A stretch of 62,336 bases of DNA, taken from the NCBI GenBank assembly GCA_949840775.1, contig CATKXO010000014.1:1-62336 (forward strand). Direction: 5' to 3'. Below, one piece after another: positions 17,115-25,869 of this stretch (position 1 is its first letter; each line of letters begins with the position of its first letter). The notes under the pieces are model-generated. The model was not told the DNA's origin. It saw only the letters and a list, made by a program, of their open reading frames with translations, and did not search any database. The translations under genes were made by a program, and so were the position numbers. Source of the stretch: an uncultured bacterium (GTDB lineage: Bacteria; Bacillota; Clostridia; Oscillospirales; Oscillospiraceae).

Positions 17115-18035
17115 TTACTTCTCTTTGGCCAGCTTGAACTGGACGGCGGACAGGAGCCCAATGAAGATGGCCAGCACCACGCCCATGGCGTTGGCGTAGC
17201 CGAAGTGGCCCGCCTGCTCGGTGAGCTTGAAGGCGGTCCAGTAGATGCGGTACATCACCGTGTCGGTGCCCGCGCCGCCCTTGGTCAGCAGCTGAATCAG
17301 GGCGAAGCACTGGAAGGAGTTGATGGTGGTGATGACCAGGATGTACAGGGTGGTGGGCATCATCTGGGCCCATTTCACCTTCCAGAACACCTGCATCTCG
17401 GTGGCGCCGTCCACCTGGGCGGCCTCAATGAGGGTGGTGTCCACGTTGCCCAGGGCGGAGACATACAGCACGATAGGCTGGCCCACCGAGGTGGTGAACA
17501 GGATCAGGATGATACAGCCCAGGGCGAACCGCTCATCGCCCAGCCAGTTAATCCGGCCCTCAATCAGCCCCAGTCCCTTGAGCACGTAGTTGAAGATACC
17601 GTAATAGTTGTTATACATCCAGGCCCAGACCACGGTGACGGCCACCGAACCGGTGACCACGGGCAGGTAGAAGATGCACCGGAAGGCGGACAGGACGGGG
17701 CCCTTCATCTTGTAGATGGCGGAGGACACCCACAGGGAGAAAGCGCACACCGTGGGCACGCTGACGATGACAATGACGAAGGTGTTCTTCAGCGCGGCCA
17801 GAAAGTCCTTATCGCCCCACAGCCGGACAAAGTTGTCCAGACCGATGAAGCTGCCCCCGATCAGGCCCGGGTCGTGCATATTGGTGTCGGTCAGGCTGGT
17901 CAGGATACAGATAATCATGGGGATAACCACAAAGCCGATGAAGAAAATCAGGCAGGGCAGCATAAACAGGTAGCCGGCGATATTTTCCCGCCGCTGCAGG
18001 GCCCGGCTCATGGGCTGCTTTGACTGTTTTGCCAA
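17115..18035 (-). CDS. sugar ABC transporter permease, MalF type
   Basis: 306 residues with six membrane helices and the EAA loop EAAQVDGATEMQVFWKVKWA. I chose the TTG at 18035 because AAGGAG ends 9 bases upstream of it; a GTG at 18044 would abut the ribosome site. It lies 127 bases after the binding-protein gene, separated by a strong hairpin, the usual arrangement that keeps permease levels below binding-protein levels. It forms the membrane channel with the MalG-type partner. Confidence 0.9.
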   Translation of the reverse strand: MAKQSKQPMSRALQRRENIAGYLFMLPCLIFFIGFVVIPMIICILTSLTDTNMHDPGLIGGSFIGLDNFVRLWGDKDFLAALKNTFVIVIVSVPTVCAFSLWVSSAIYKMKGPVLSAFRCIFYLPVVTGSVAVTVVWAWMYNNYYGIFNYVLKGLGLIEGRINWLGDERFALGCIILILFTTSVGQPIVLYVSALGNVDTTLIEAAQVDGATEMQVFWKVKWAQMMPTTLYILVITTINSFQCFALIQLLTKGGAGTDTVMYRIYWTAFKLTEQAGHFGYANAMGVVLAIFIGLLSAVQFKLAKEK

Positions 18036-18091
18036 GCTCAACACTCCTTTACAACTGGGATGGCGCCCCGGACCGGGGCAGGTAAACTAAG

Positions 18092-18128
18092 CGCGCCCCT
18101 CTCCCGCCCTTCGCGGGAGAGGGGCGCG
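18092..18128 (-). other. very stable stem-loop between binding-protein and permease genes
   Basis: A perfect 16-base-pair GC-rich stem (CGCGCCCCTCTCCCGC and its complement) with a 5-base loop. It lacks a T run on the minus strand, so 3'-end protection of the upstream mRNA and partial attenuation are more likely than full termination. Confidence 0.8.
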
Positions 18129-18162
18129 AAAACCCTTATCTCTTGCTTATGTTCTTGGACGC

Positions 18163-19536
18163 TCAGCCCGCGGCGGCGGCGTTGGCGTTGGCCACGTGCT
18201 CAGCCACGGAGGCGGCGATGTCCTCGCCCTTGCCCACCTTCTGGAGCATGTTCCACCACTCGGTCCGGGCGCCGGCCCAGCCCTTGGTGATCTGGTAGTA
18301 GTCGCCCAGGTTGGGCAGGATGACCTTGTTGTAGTCGGTCATGATGGCGTTGTCGGCGAAGATGTTGGACAGGTCGGTGCCCTCAGCGGCGGAGCGGGCG
18401 GAGAAGAAGTTGGAAATCTTGGCGGCGTCGGCGGCGTGCTCGCTGTCGCAGAAGTACTTGACGAACTGCTTGGCGGCCTCGATCTTGGCGTCGTCGCCGT
18501 TGTTAAAGATGCCCAGGCCCCAGATACCGCCCTGGAGGACGGGAGTGCCGTCGGGAGAGGGGAAGTTCATGCAGACGATCTCCTGGCCGTTCATGGTCTT
18601 GCCGGGGTCGCCGTGGGCGCTGGCAGGGTCAAGCTGCTGGGCGATGTTCCAGCAGAAGGCCATGTCCAGAATCTCCTGATACATCAGCTTCAGCTCGTCG
18701 CCGCCCTCGAGGGAGGCGTCAAAGGCGATGCCCTTCATGTTCTTCAGCTGCTCCAGAGCCTTGATGTTGTTGGGGTCGTCCCAGGTGTAGGCGGTGTGCT
18801 CGGCGTTGGTGAAGGTGCCGCCGTACATGTTGTTGATCAGCGCCCGGGTGCCCTGGTCGCCGCCCTGGCCCTTGCAGTAGATGGCGGCCACGGTGTCGCC
18901 CTTCTTGGCGTACAGGGCCTCAACGGCCTTGATGAAGCCCTCGGTGGTCCAGGTGTGATTGTCCAGGTTCAGATACTGGTCGGCGCCGGCCGCCTTAAAG
19001 GCGTCCAGGTTGATGCCCATGCAGTGAGCGGTGATGAACATGGGGTACTGATAGACCTTGCCGTCGGCGCTGGTGCAGGCGGCAAGGGCGGCGGCGTTGA
19101 TCTCGCTCTTGTCGGTGGCGTCGATCATGTCAGACAGGTCCACCATGTAGCCCTTGGCGCCCCAGTTGGCCACCAGGCGCTCGGGACCTTCCATAATCAG
19201 GTCGGGGGCCTTCTTGGCGGTGATAGCGGTGTTCACCTTGTCGTCGCCGTCGGCATAAGCCAGCCACTCCAGGTTGACCTTGATGCCGGTGTCAGCGGTA
19301 AACTGGTCGATCAAGGGCTTGACATCGGCCTCGTTGGACCAGCCGCCCACGGGATAAATCCACGCGGTGATCTCGGTGGCGCCGGCGGGCGCGGGGGTGC
19401 TGGCTGCGGGCGTGCTGGAGGCAGGCGTGCTGGCTGCGGGGGTGCTCTGAGCGGGCTTCTGGCCTCCGCCGCAGGCGGCGAGGGAGAGGGCCATGGCTGC
19501 GGCCAGAGCCGCTGCGACAATTTTTTTCATCTTCAT
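18163..19536 (-). CDS. extracellular sugar-binding lipoprotein of the ABC importer
   Basis: 457 residues. A lipoprotein signal (KKIVAAALAAAMALSLAAC, lipidated Cys22) is followed by a low-complexity Ser/Thr/Pro/Ala linker and a family-1 solute-binding domain. It captures substrate outside the cell for the two permeases downstream. It starts its own transcript from a consensus promoter about 60 bases upstream. The RpiR-type regulator and the sialic acid enzymes in the same cluster suggest sialic acid or N-acetylated amino sugar as the ligand; this is inference. Confidence 0.92.
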   Translation of the reverse strand: MKMKKIVAAALAAAMALSLAACGGGQKPAQSTPAASTPASSTPAASTPAPAGATEITAWIYPVGGWSNEADVKPLIDQFTADTGIKVNLEWLAYADGDDKVNTAITAKKAPDLIMEGPERLVANWGAKGYMVDLSDMIDATDKSEINAAALAACTSADGKVYQYPMFITAHCMGINLDAFKAAGADQYLNLDNHTWTTEGFIKAVEALYAKKGDTVAAIYCKGQGGDQGTRALINNMYGGTFTNAEHTAYTWDDPNNIKALEQLKNMKGIAFDASLEGGDELKLMYQEILDMAFCWNIAQQLDPASAHGDPGKTMNGQEIVCMNFPSPDGTPVLQGGIWGLGIFNNGDDAKIEAAKQFVKYFCDSEHAADAAKISNFFSARSAAEGTDLSNIFADNAIMTDYNKVILPNLGDYYQITKGWAGARTEWWNMLQKVGKGEDIAASVAEHVANANAAAAG

Positions 19537-19595
19537 TGCAGTTCCTCCTTCAATTTCACAAAAATTTTAGGTGCAAGGCTGGGGTCAATGTGTAA

Positions 19596-19624
19596 ATTAT
19601 ACAAGAAGTCCGGCTCTCTGTCAA
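19596..19624 (-). promoter_or_regulatory. consensus promoter of the ABC/nanA transcript
   Basis: On the minus strand a perfect TTGACA (19624-19619) and a perfect TATAAT (19601-19596) are separated by 17 bases. Confidence 0.85.
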
Positions 19625-19643
19625 TCAAAATCGAAAGTTTTTA

Positions 19644-19662
19644 TGAAAAGACTGCATTTTCA
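19644..19662. promoter_or_regulatory. candidate operator of the RpiR-type regulator
   Basis: TGAAAA-N7-TTTTCA lies 20 bases upstream of the -35 box. A wider inverted repeat, CAAAATCGAAA near 19626 and TTTCGATTTTTG near 19684, brackets it. GAAA/TTTC palindromes are typical of RpiR-family sites, and the only regulator nearby is of that family. Assignment is inference. Confidence 0.4.
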
Positions 19663-19770
19663 GTGGAAGCAACAAAAATAATTTCGATTTTTGTGCAGTT
19701 TGCCCAGATTTTTCCGGAAACTCCGCCGGGTTTTGCCCTACCAAACAAGGGCAACGCCGCCAAAGGCACG

Positions 19771-20433
19771 CTATTCCGGCATATCCTCCCTCTCTTCCGG
19801 GGCCGCCTGTCCCTCCCGGGCCAGCTCTGGAGAGTACTTCCGGAAGATGCGCTCGGTAAACAGGGAGACCAGCAGCATGGCGGTCACAGGTATAAAAACC
19901 ACCGGCCACCACCGGCTCAGGCAGAGCGCGACGCTCTGGGCCGTCAGAAGCACCACCACAACGGTGCTGGGCAGGTGGGCGGCGGTGAGCTGGAACGCGG
20001 TATGAAACAGGTCCCTCACTCCATACTCGAACCGGCCCAGCAGGGGAAACAGCCAGCACAGCACCCCTGCCGGCAGCATCAGGGCAAAGTACTGGGCCAC
20101 ATACAGGATGTAGAGCAGTCCCCCCACCCTCGTCCCGTACCACCGGACGATATGGTGAAGCCCCAGCACCAGGGCCGCCGCCGGCAGGACGATGAGAGTG
20201 GCTTTCAGCCCGGTTTTCAAGTTGTCCCGAAAGGAGCGCAGGTAATCTCCAAAGGCTCCGCTCTCCCTTCCCCGGACGCACTTGACCACGGTATGGTACA
20301 GCGCCGCCGTGGCCGGGCCGATGGTCACCACCGGCAGGCACAGGGCAATCCACAGCACAGACAGCCCCACCACATCCACCAGGGTGGACAGCCAGACCCA
20401 TATTCCTTTTTCCGGGTTAAAAAATTCGCCCAC
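19771..20433 (-). CDS. DUF624 (YesL-like) membrane protein
   Basis: 220 residues with about five hydrophobic helices and the family start FNPEKGIWVWLSTLVDVVGL. DUF624 proteins regularly accompany sugar ABC transporters in Firmicutes; their role is not established. The start is a GTG at 20433 with AAGGAG 7 bases upstream. It lies 10 bases after the RpiR-type gene, in the same operon. Confidence 0.85.
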   Translation of the reverse strand: MGEFFNPEKGIWVWLSTLVDVVGLSVLWIALCLPVVTIGPATAALYHTVVKCVRGRESGAFGDYLRSFRDNLKTGLKATLIVLPAAALVLGLHHIVRWYGTRVGGLLYILYVAQYFALMLPAGVLCWLFPLLGRFEYGVRDLFHTAFQLTAAHLPSTVVVVLLTAQSVALCLSRWWPVVFIPVTAMLLVSLFTERIFRKYSPELAREGQAAPEEREDMPE

Positions 20434-20443
20434 TGCAATCTCC

Positions 20444-21298
20444 TTACACGCACTTCTGGGTCAGCGCCTTGGCCACCGACTGGCGGTTGCGCTCCACCCG
20501 GTCCGGGTCCCGGCGGACAAACTCGCTGAGGAGGACCTCCACCACGTAAATCTGGGCAATAAAAGCGGAGGAGGAGCCGAACTGGAAGGGCTGCTCGTTG
20601 GGGCCGCACAGCAGCACTGTGTCAGCATAGGCGCTGGCCGGGGAGTTGAGGTAGCGGGTCACCAGGATCAGCTTGGCCCCCCGGCCCCGGATGATCTCCG
20701 CCGCTTCCAGCACCTCATGGGTGGCGCCGGAGTGGGAGAAATACAGCACAACATCCTCCCTGGACAGGGTGGACAGCACCACCGCCTGCATATGGGAGTC
20801 CTGAATGGTCTTGAACTTGGGGGAGGTGGTGGAAAACTGGGCCCAGGCTGCCAGGGCCACCACCGAGTGGTTGCCCTGGCCCAGGCAGACCACCTGACCC
20901 GCCCGCTGGAGCAAATCCACCGCGCGCGTGACCGCCCCCTCGTCCAGCATGTGATAGGCGTTGTTCAGTTCGTCCTGGAGGGCGTGGAGCACCTTGCCCA
21001 TGACCATAGCCTGGGAGTCCTCCGGAAGGATTTCTCCCGTCAGCTGGCTTATGTTGGACCCGGCGGGCAGAGCCGCCCGGGCCAGCTCCAGCTTGAAGTC
21101 GTTGAAGCCGGCCAGCTTCAGCTTGCGGCAGAACAGAGACACGGTGGACACCGCCACCTCGCACTCCGCACTCAGGTCGGTGATGCTGATGTACTGGGTC
21201 TCCTTCTGGTGCTCCAGCACGTAGTCCACGATCTTCCGCTCCGACCGGGTGAAGCTGTCGTATTCCTGAAGCATCTGGGCCAGGATGTTTTTCTCCAC
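20444..21298 (-). CDS. MurR/RpiR-family transcriptional regulator
   Basis: 284 residues. An N-terminal RpiR helix-turn-helix (about 1-77, with SERKIVDYVLEH and ECEVAVSTVSLFCRKL) is followed by a SIS sugar-phosphate-binding domain at about 110-265 (YFSHSGATHEVLEAA). The GTG at 21298 is chosen because GGAGG lies 6 bases upstream; the frame runs on to 21382 through a palindromic repeat. It probably senses an amino-sugar phosphate such as ManNAc-6-P or GlcNAc-6-P and controls this cluster (inference). Confidence 0.9.
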   Translation of the reverse strand: MEKNILAQMLQEYDSFTRSERKIVDYVLEHQKETQYISITDLSAECEVAVSTVSLFCRKLKLAGFNDFKLELARAALPAGSNISQLTGEILPEDSQAMVMGKVLHALQDELNNAYHMLDEGAVTRAVDLLQRAGQVVCLGQGNHSVVALAAWAQFSTTSPKFKTIQDSHMQAVVLSTLSREDVVLYFSHSGATHEVLEAAEIIRGRGAKLILVTRYLNSPASAYADTVLLCGPNEQPFQFGSSSAFIAQIYVVEVLLSEFVRRDPDRVERNRQSVAKALTQKCV

Positions 21299-21320
21299 GG
21301 TATACCTCCAGATTGTATCG

Positions 21321-21381
21321 GTGGGGCCCGCCGCCTTCAGCGGGCCATTTGGGATTGGGATGACCCGCCCAGGGGGGCACA
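21321..21381. repeat. palindromic intergenic repeat, copy 2 (degenerate right end)
   Basis: Starts GTGGGGCCCGCCGCC and contains GACCCGCCCAGGGGGG, but the terminal GGGCCCCAC is eroded. It lies between the epimerase and the RpiR-type gene. Confidence 0.8.
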
Positions 21382-21388
21382 TAATAAT

Positions 21389-22591
21389 TTACTGTGCCAA
21401 AATCTCGTCCATCATCTTGTCCACCAGAATCATGCTCCTGGGCATGTGGAAGGGGCCCTTGAAGGTGCTGCCCTTGGTGCTGGGCATGGTGGGCAGGCCG
21501 TCCCGGCGGAGGTAGCCGTACCACTCGCCGTACAGGGGATCGGAGAAGTGCTCCTTGCAGTAGTCCACGGTCTTATAGAACCAGTCCAGGTACTTCTCCT
21601 CGCCGGTGTCCCGGTAGAGCATCAGGGAGGCAATCAAAATCTCGTTGTGGGGCCACCACAGCTTCATGTCGTGCTCGTAGGCCTCCGGGGGCTTGCCCAG
21701 GCAGTCGGTGAAGTAGAGCAGCCCGCCGTACTCATTATCCCAGCCGGCGGCGATGGCCCAGTCGAACATCTGGGCCGCCTTTTTTACCAGCTCCCTGTCC
21801 CCGGTGCGCTGGGCGTGCTCCAGCAGGAACCAGACCCCCTCGATGTCGTGGCCGGGGTTGACGGTGCGGCCCTCGGTGTAATACAGCCGGGGATTGCCCT
21901 CCGGGTCCACGTTCTCCAGGGTACACTTCAGCTCGGGCTTTACGTGGTATTTGAAGATATCGTCCACGCACTGCTGTGCCCGCTCCTCATAGAGGGCCTT
22001 CCGCTCCGGGTCCGTCCGCAGCAGCACGCCGGTAACGTTCAGGATAATCATGGGGGTGCCGAAGGCCCGGCCGGAGCGCGTCTCCGGGATTGTCTTGGGG
22101 CCCATGCCCACCGGATCGGCCTTGCCCTGGCTCAGGTCCCAGTACAGGTCGTAGCACTGCCGGGCCCGCTCCAGGCGGGACTTGTCTCCGGTGACGCCGT
22201 AGTACTCCGCGTTGGCGATGGCGCAGAAGGCCTCGGAGAAGTAGTACCGCCGCTGGCGCAGGGGCTGGCCCTCCGCCGTGACGGTGAAGTACATCCGGTC
22301 GCCGCAAGCGTGGTTGAAGCAGTGGGCCTCCATGAAGTCCAGACAGCTCCTGGAGGCGTCCAGCCACTCCTGGCGCACCCCGTAGTTGTGGCACAGAAAG
22401 GCGAAAATCCAGCCGCACCGCCCCTGCATCCACACGCTCTTGTCGGTGGAGTAGATTTCCCCCTTCCGGTCCAGGCAGGTGTATACGCCGCCGTGTTCCT
22501 TGTCCATGCCGCGGTCCAGCCAGAACTGGGCGGAATGCTCCAGCTCAGCCTTTACCCAGGACTGGGTTTCCTGCATCTTTTTGTGGTCCAT
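21389..22591 (-). CDS. N-acylglucosamine 2-epimerase (AGE family)
   Basis: 400 residues folding as an alpha-alpha barrel. The catalytic-histidine motifs are present: NPGHDIEGVWFLLEHA (about 244-259), WWPHNEI (about 310) and FHMPRSMI near the C-terminus. It interconverts N-acetylmannosamine and N-acetylglucosamine. It is the renin-binding-protein type, not the NanE phosphate type, so epimerisation would precede or bypass phosphorylation. It sits between the kinase-like gene and the RpiR regulator, with palindromic repeats on both sides. Confidence 0.9.
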   Translation of the reverse strand: MDHKKMQETQSWVKAELEHSAQFWLDRGMDKEHGGVYTCLDRKGEIYSTDKSVWMQGRCGWIFAFLCHNYGVRQEWLDASRSCLDFMEAHCFNHACGDRMYFTVTAEGQPLRQRRYYFSEAFCAIANAEYYGVTGDKSRLERARQCYDLYWDLSQGKADPVGMGPKTIPETRSGRAFGTPMIILNVTGVLLRTDPERKALYEERAQQCVDDIFKYHVKPELKCTLENVDPEGNPRLYYTEGRTVNPGHDIEGVWFLLEHAQRTGDRELVKKAAQMFDWAIAAGWDNEYGGLLYFTDCLGKPPEAYEHDMKLWWPHNEILIASLMLYRDTGEEKYLDWFYKTVDYCKEHFSDPLYGEWYGYLRRDGLPTMPSTKGSTFKGPFHMPRSMILVDKMMDEILAQ

Positions 22592-22634
22592 ATATTTGAC
22601 CTCTTTTCTATAGCATTTGCTTCCTATGCTTTCT

Positions 22635-22707
22635 GTGGGGCCCGCCCCCCTGAGCGGGCCATACTTTCCTTCGGAGGAGTGACCCGCCCAGGGGGGGCGG
22701 GTCCCAC
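22635..22707. repeat. palindromic intergenic repeat, copy 3
   Basis: GTGGGGCCCGCCCCCC at the left and GGGGCGGGTCCCAC at the right form two half-palindromes around an AT-richer centre, between the kinase-like and epimerase genes. Confidence 0.88.
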
Positions 22708-22722
22708 ATGTTGACTGTATCT

Positions 22723-24102
22723 TTATCTACTCTCCGGCAGGCTGGCGGCGGCCATGGACTGCCCCACCCGGCGGAACTTCTCGTCGGGCAGCTCGGGGAC
22801 CATCTTGTCCCCGATTTCGGGGTACTCGTCGGCGAGGACCTTCTTGGCGGTGTCCAGAATCAGGTCGCCCCCCTTGCCGCTCATCACGCGGCCCAGCAGC
22901 AGCACATGGCGGCAGCCGTAGAGCTCGTAGTAGTAGGCCAGGGTGTGCCCTAGGTAGACGCCGATGGACTCATAGACCTTTGCGGCCCTGGGGTCGTCCT
23001 CCGCCATCAGCTTCTGGACCACCTTCAGCTTCTCCGCCGGGCTGAGGCTCTCGTCCAGCTCAATGCCCGCCCGAGGGGCCAGCTTGATCACGCCGTCCTG
23101 GGAGAAGTACTTCACGCCGCAGCCGATGTCGTTGGACCACTCGTCCCGCATGGCGTCGGGCTGGGCGTCCACGGGGACGAAGGCCAGCTCGTTGAGCCAG
23201 CCGGTAATCCGGCCCTCCTCGTCCACGTAGCCCACCGCCTCGCTGGTGCCCATGGCGATGCCCAGCACACTGTTATCGTTCAGGCTCATGGCCCCGGCCA
23301 GGGCGGACACGTCGCCGTCGTTGATGACGCAGTAGGGCACGTCGCCGAAGGTGTCGCGGATGGCCCGGATGTAGATGTCCTTGACCTTCTCGTCATAAAT
23401 CTCCTTGGGGACCTTCAAAAACAGGGAGGCGTTCATGGTCCGGTTGTTGATGAACACCCCGGCGGAAGACACGCCCACCGCATCCACCCGGGGCATGTGC
23501 TCCGCGGCGGATTTCAGGGCGGCCACGATGCCGTCGTAGTGGTAATCCGGGTCGGAGTTGATCTTGGGAAACCAGACCACCTCCTCGGAGTAGACGGTCT
23601 CCCCGTCGATGACGGCGGACACCTTCCGGTCGGAGCCACCGGCATCGAAGCCGATGCGGCAGCCTCCCAGGTGGCCGCCGATGGCCTTGGGGGCGTCCTT
23701 GGCCTGGGGAATCTCGTCCACCAGAACGATCTCAAAGGGGTGCTCAAAGACGTTGGCCATGTAGTCCCAGTCAAACTCCTGCTGGCCCCCGGCGCAGTAT
23801 ACCGATTTCAGGTAGTCGCAGATTCCCTCGTCCCCGCTGACGTAGACCTTGAAGCCCCCCTTCATCCACAGGATGGTCTTCACAATCCGCTCAATATAAT
23901 AGCAGTCGGCCTCCTTCATCTCCGGGGTGCCGTGGATAAAGGTATGGCAGGCGGCCATCTGGCCGTCGGCCCGCTCCACGGCAATTCCCACAGGCTTCTC
24001 CGCCCCCTCCAAAAAGGCACTGTTGAACCGCATCAGGGGGATAAAGTCCGGGTCCAGTACAGGCGTGTGCTTCAGCTCCACATTGATGCCAAATCTGTTC
24101 AT
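22723..24102 (-). CDS. ASKHA/ROK-like sugar kinase
   Basis: 459 residues. The phosphate-binding motif GFDAGGSDRKVSAVIDG lies at about 167-183 and an adenosine-type motif LGIAMGTSEAVG at about 299-310. The roughly 160-residue N-terminal extension and absence of the ROK CxCGxxGCxE zinc site make it unlike a canonical ROK kinase (about 300 residues). The likely substrate is N-acetylmannosamine or N-acetylglucosamine, from context. The ATG at 24102 follows AAAGGAG; the open frame extends to 24183 only through the promoter. It heads the regulator part of the sialic acid cluster. Confidence 0.75.
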   Translation of the reverse strand: MNRFGINVELKHTPVLDPDFIPLMRFNSAFLEGAEKPVGIAVERADGQMAACHTFIHGTPEMKEADCYYIERIVKTILWMKGGFKVYVSGDEGICDYLKSVYCAGGQQEFDWDYMANVFEHPFEIVLVDEIPQAKDAPKAIGGHLGGCRIGFDAGGSDRKVSAVIDGETVYSEEVVWFPKINSDPDYHYDGIVAALKSAAEHMPRVDAVGVSSAGVFINNRTMNASLFLKVPKEIYDEKVKDIYIRAIRDTFGDVPYCVINDGDVSALAGAMSLNDNSVLGIAMGTSEAVGYVDEEGRITGWLNELAFVPVDAQPDAMRDEWSNDIGCGVKYFSQDGVIKLAPRAGIELDESLSPAEKLKVVQKLMAEDDPRAAKVYESIGVYLGHTLAYYYELYGCRHVLLLGRVMSGKGGDLILDTAKKVLADEYPEIGDKMVPELPDEKFRRVGQSMAAASLPESR

Positions 24103-24158
24103 ATTGATTTCTCCTTTATTCGGTCGAATTTGTGTATGTGGGTCATCGCTTCTGGAAG

Positions 24159-24187
24159 ATTGTATCACAGATTTGTGCAACATGCAA
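24159..24187 (-). promoter_or_regulatory. promoter of the kinase-epimerase-regulator transcript
   Basis: Minus-strand TTGCAT (24187-24182) and TACAAT (24164-24159) are spaced 17 bases, about 57 bases before the kinase start. Confidence 0.65.
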
Positions 24188-24287
24188 TACTCTCCTGCCC
24201 ATTCCGGCGGATACGGGACAAATAAGTACGTTTTTATAGATTTGCGGAGGATAATTCAGGGGGAGTGTCCTTTTCTCAGATTTTCAT

Positions 24288-24367
24288 GTAGGGGCCGCCG
24301 CCTTCGGCGGCCCGACAAACTGCAACGCCTCCCCTGGTTTCGGGCCGCCCAGGGGGGCGGCCCCTAC
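24288..24367. repeat. palindromic intergenic repeat, copy 4
   Basis: GTAGGGGCCGCCGCC at the left and GGGGCGGCCCCTAC at the right, 80 bases. It fills most of the 331-base gap between the kinase gene and the LysR gene, in which I see no other gene. Confidence 0.9.
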
Positions 24368-24433
24368 AGCCGATCTCCGGATGGACGAGTATCATTGGCG
24401 TAACGTATGGAAACATTGGACTGTCCCAACGGC

Positions 24434-25351
24434 CTACCACAAAGACGACAGAGCCGCCTGATGGAGGGTTTGGGATACAATTTTGACAAACCCGGCGGCA
24501 TACCGCGGAAGGTGCTCCCCCTGGGGGTAGCAGGCGTAAAAATGGCGGTGGTTTTCATAGTCCTTCAGGGGGTAAAAGGCCCCATGATGCCGGGACAGAC
24601 CGTCCAAATAGATGTTGGAGCACAGCATACAGCTCCCCGTCCCCAGAGCCACCCGCCGGGCCACCTCCAAAGAGTCGGTCTCCAGCAGGACATTGGGGGT
24701 CAGTCCATAGCGGCGGAAGAGGATGTCCTGCACTACCCGGACGCTGTGCCCCTCCTTCAGGCTGACAAAGCTCTCCCCCCCGGCCATGTCCAGGGTGATG
24801 GGGGTCCCGCTGGGATACCGGGCGGCCAGCGGGGCTTTTTTCCCGGCCAGGATGCCGATGACCTCCTCCTCGATCAGCTCATAGGTGAGCCGGGGGCTCA
24901 CCGACTCCAGGGCGGCCAGCGCCAGGTCAACCTCTCCCTTCATCACCAGCTCCTCCAGATGGGCGCTGCCCCCCTCGGTGACCTCCAACGCAACATGGGG
25001 AAACTGCACCATGAACCAGGGCAGAGCCAGGGGGAGTACCTGCACCGCCCGCTGAACGCTGATGCCCAAGCGGAGCCGGCCGCTGTTCTCCTCCCGAATC
25101 TCCTGGAGCTGATTCTCCAGCCGCTCGTTGGCGGACAGAATGGTGTTGGCGGCCTGGAGATATTTCTCTCCCGCGTAGGTCAGCTGAAAGGGGGACACGG
25201 ACCGGTCAAAGAGCGTTACCCCCAGCTCCCTCTCCACCTGCTTGAGCATCTGACTGAGGGATGGCTGGCTGACGTAGAGCTTTTTTGCTGCGGCGGTGAC
25301 GCTGCCCTCCCGGGCGATGGTACAGATATAGCGGGCTTGCTTCAGATTCAT
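24434..25351 (-). CDS. LysR-family regulator divergent from the citrate lyase genes
   Basis: 305 residues. The LysR helix-turn-helix at 1-60 includes REGSVTAAAKKLYVSQPSLS, and the C-terminal effector domain follows. It is divergent from citD across a 215-base gap that holds inverted repeats and a -10 box without a good -35, a pattern expected for LysR activation. It is therefore the probable activator of the cit operon, possibly citrate-responsive (inference). Confidence 0.9.
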   Translation of the reverse strand: MNLKQARYICTIAREGSVTAAAKKLYVSQPSLSQMLKQVERELGVTLFDRSVSPFQLTYAGEKYLQAANTILSANERLENQLQEIREENSGRLRLGISVQRAVQVLPLALPWFMVQFPHVALEVTEGGSAHLEELVMKGEVDLALAALESVSPRLTYELIEEEVIGILAGKKAPLAARYPSGTPITLDMAGGESFVSLKEGHSVRVVQDILFRRYGLTPNVLLETDSLEVARRVALGTGSCMLCSNIYLDGLSRHHGAFYPLKDYENHRHFYACYPQGEHLPRYAAGFVKIVSQTLHQAALSSLW

Positions 25352-25420
25352 AGAAAAATTCCCCTCTCTTTGTCACACAACGCCCAAAGGCCATAAGAAA
25401 ACTCTTTTGTTTATCATAAC

Positions 25421-25476
25421 ATATCAACAGAAAAAGTCAAATAAAACAGCATAGTATAATGTTTAACTTATGATAG
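25421..25476 (+). promoter_or_regulatory. LysR-type control region and promoter of the cit operon
   Basis: TTATCATAA (25421-25429) and TTATGATA (25468-25475) are inverted repeats around a perfect TATAAT at 25455-25460. No good -35 box lies 17 bases upstream, consistent with an activator-dependent promoter. Binding by the divergent LysR protein is inference. Confidence 0.5.
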
Positions 25477-25566
25477 AACAAGAAAAAACATATTTGGCAG
25501 CGAAAAAAAGCTGTGATAAGCTACCATCACCAACAGGCGATACCGAACAGAAAGGAAGCGCGTGAG

Positions 25567-25869
25567 ATGGAAATTTTAAAGCCCGCCATCGCCGGGACGC
25601 TGGAATCCAGCGACGCCCAGGTGACGGTGGAGCCGGGGGAGGGCGGCATTGAGCTGTCCCTCACCAGCAGCGTCATGAACCAGTACGGCCGGCAGATCAA
25701 GGCCACGGTGCTGGAGACCCTGGAGCGGCTGGACGTGAGCAGCGCCCGGGTGACCGTGGTGGACAAGGGAGCGCTGGACTGCACCCTCAAGGCCCGGGTG
25801 GAGTGCGCGGTGTTCCGCTCCTGCGGCGCGTCCGCCGCCAATATCCCATGGGGAGGTGCGGTCAGATGA
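25567..25869 (+). CDS. citD: citrate lyase acyl carrier protein (gamma subunit)
   Basis: 100 residues. The prosthetic-group site is Ser14 in GTLESSD, and the C-terminus RVECAVFRSCG fits the family. It carries the 2'-(5''-phosphoribosyl)-3'-dephospho-CoA arm of citrate lyase. The ATG at 25567 follows AAAGGAAG; the frame extends to 25513 without a ribosome site. Its stop overlaps the citE start (TCAGATGATT). Confidence 0.93.
   Translation: MEILKPAIAGTLESSDAQVTVEPGEGGIELSLTSSVMNQYGRQIKATVLETLERLDVSSARVTVVDKGALDCTLKARVECAVFRSCGASAANIPWGGAVR

Noticed and set aside
18196-20529. Long plus-strand frame of 777 residues over the binding-protein gene
   Set aside because: It is antisense to two genes with clear protein families, is low-complexity (Gly, Val, Leu, His rich) and has no ribosome site. 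GC-rich codon use makes such frames common; the same holds for 20282-22714, 26618-28363 and 28477-30873.
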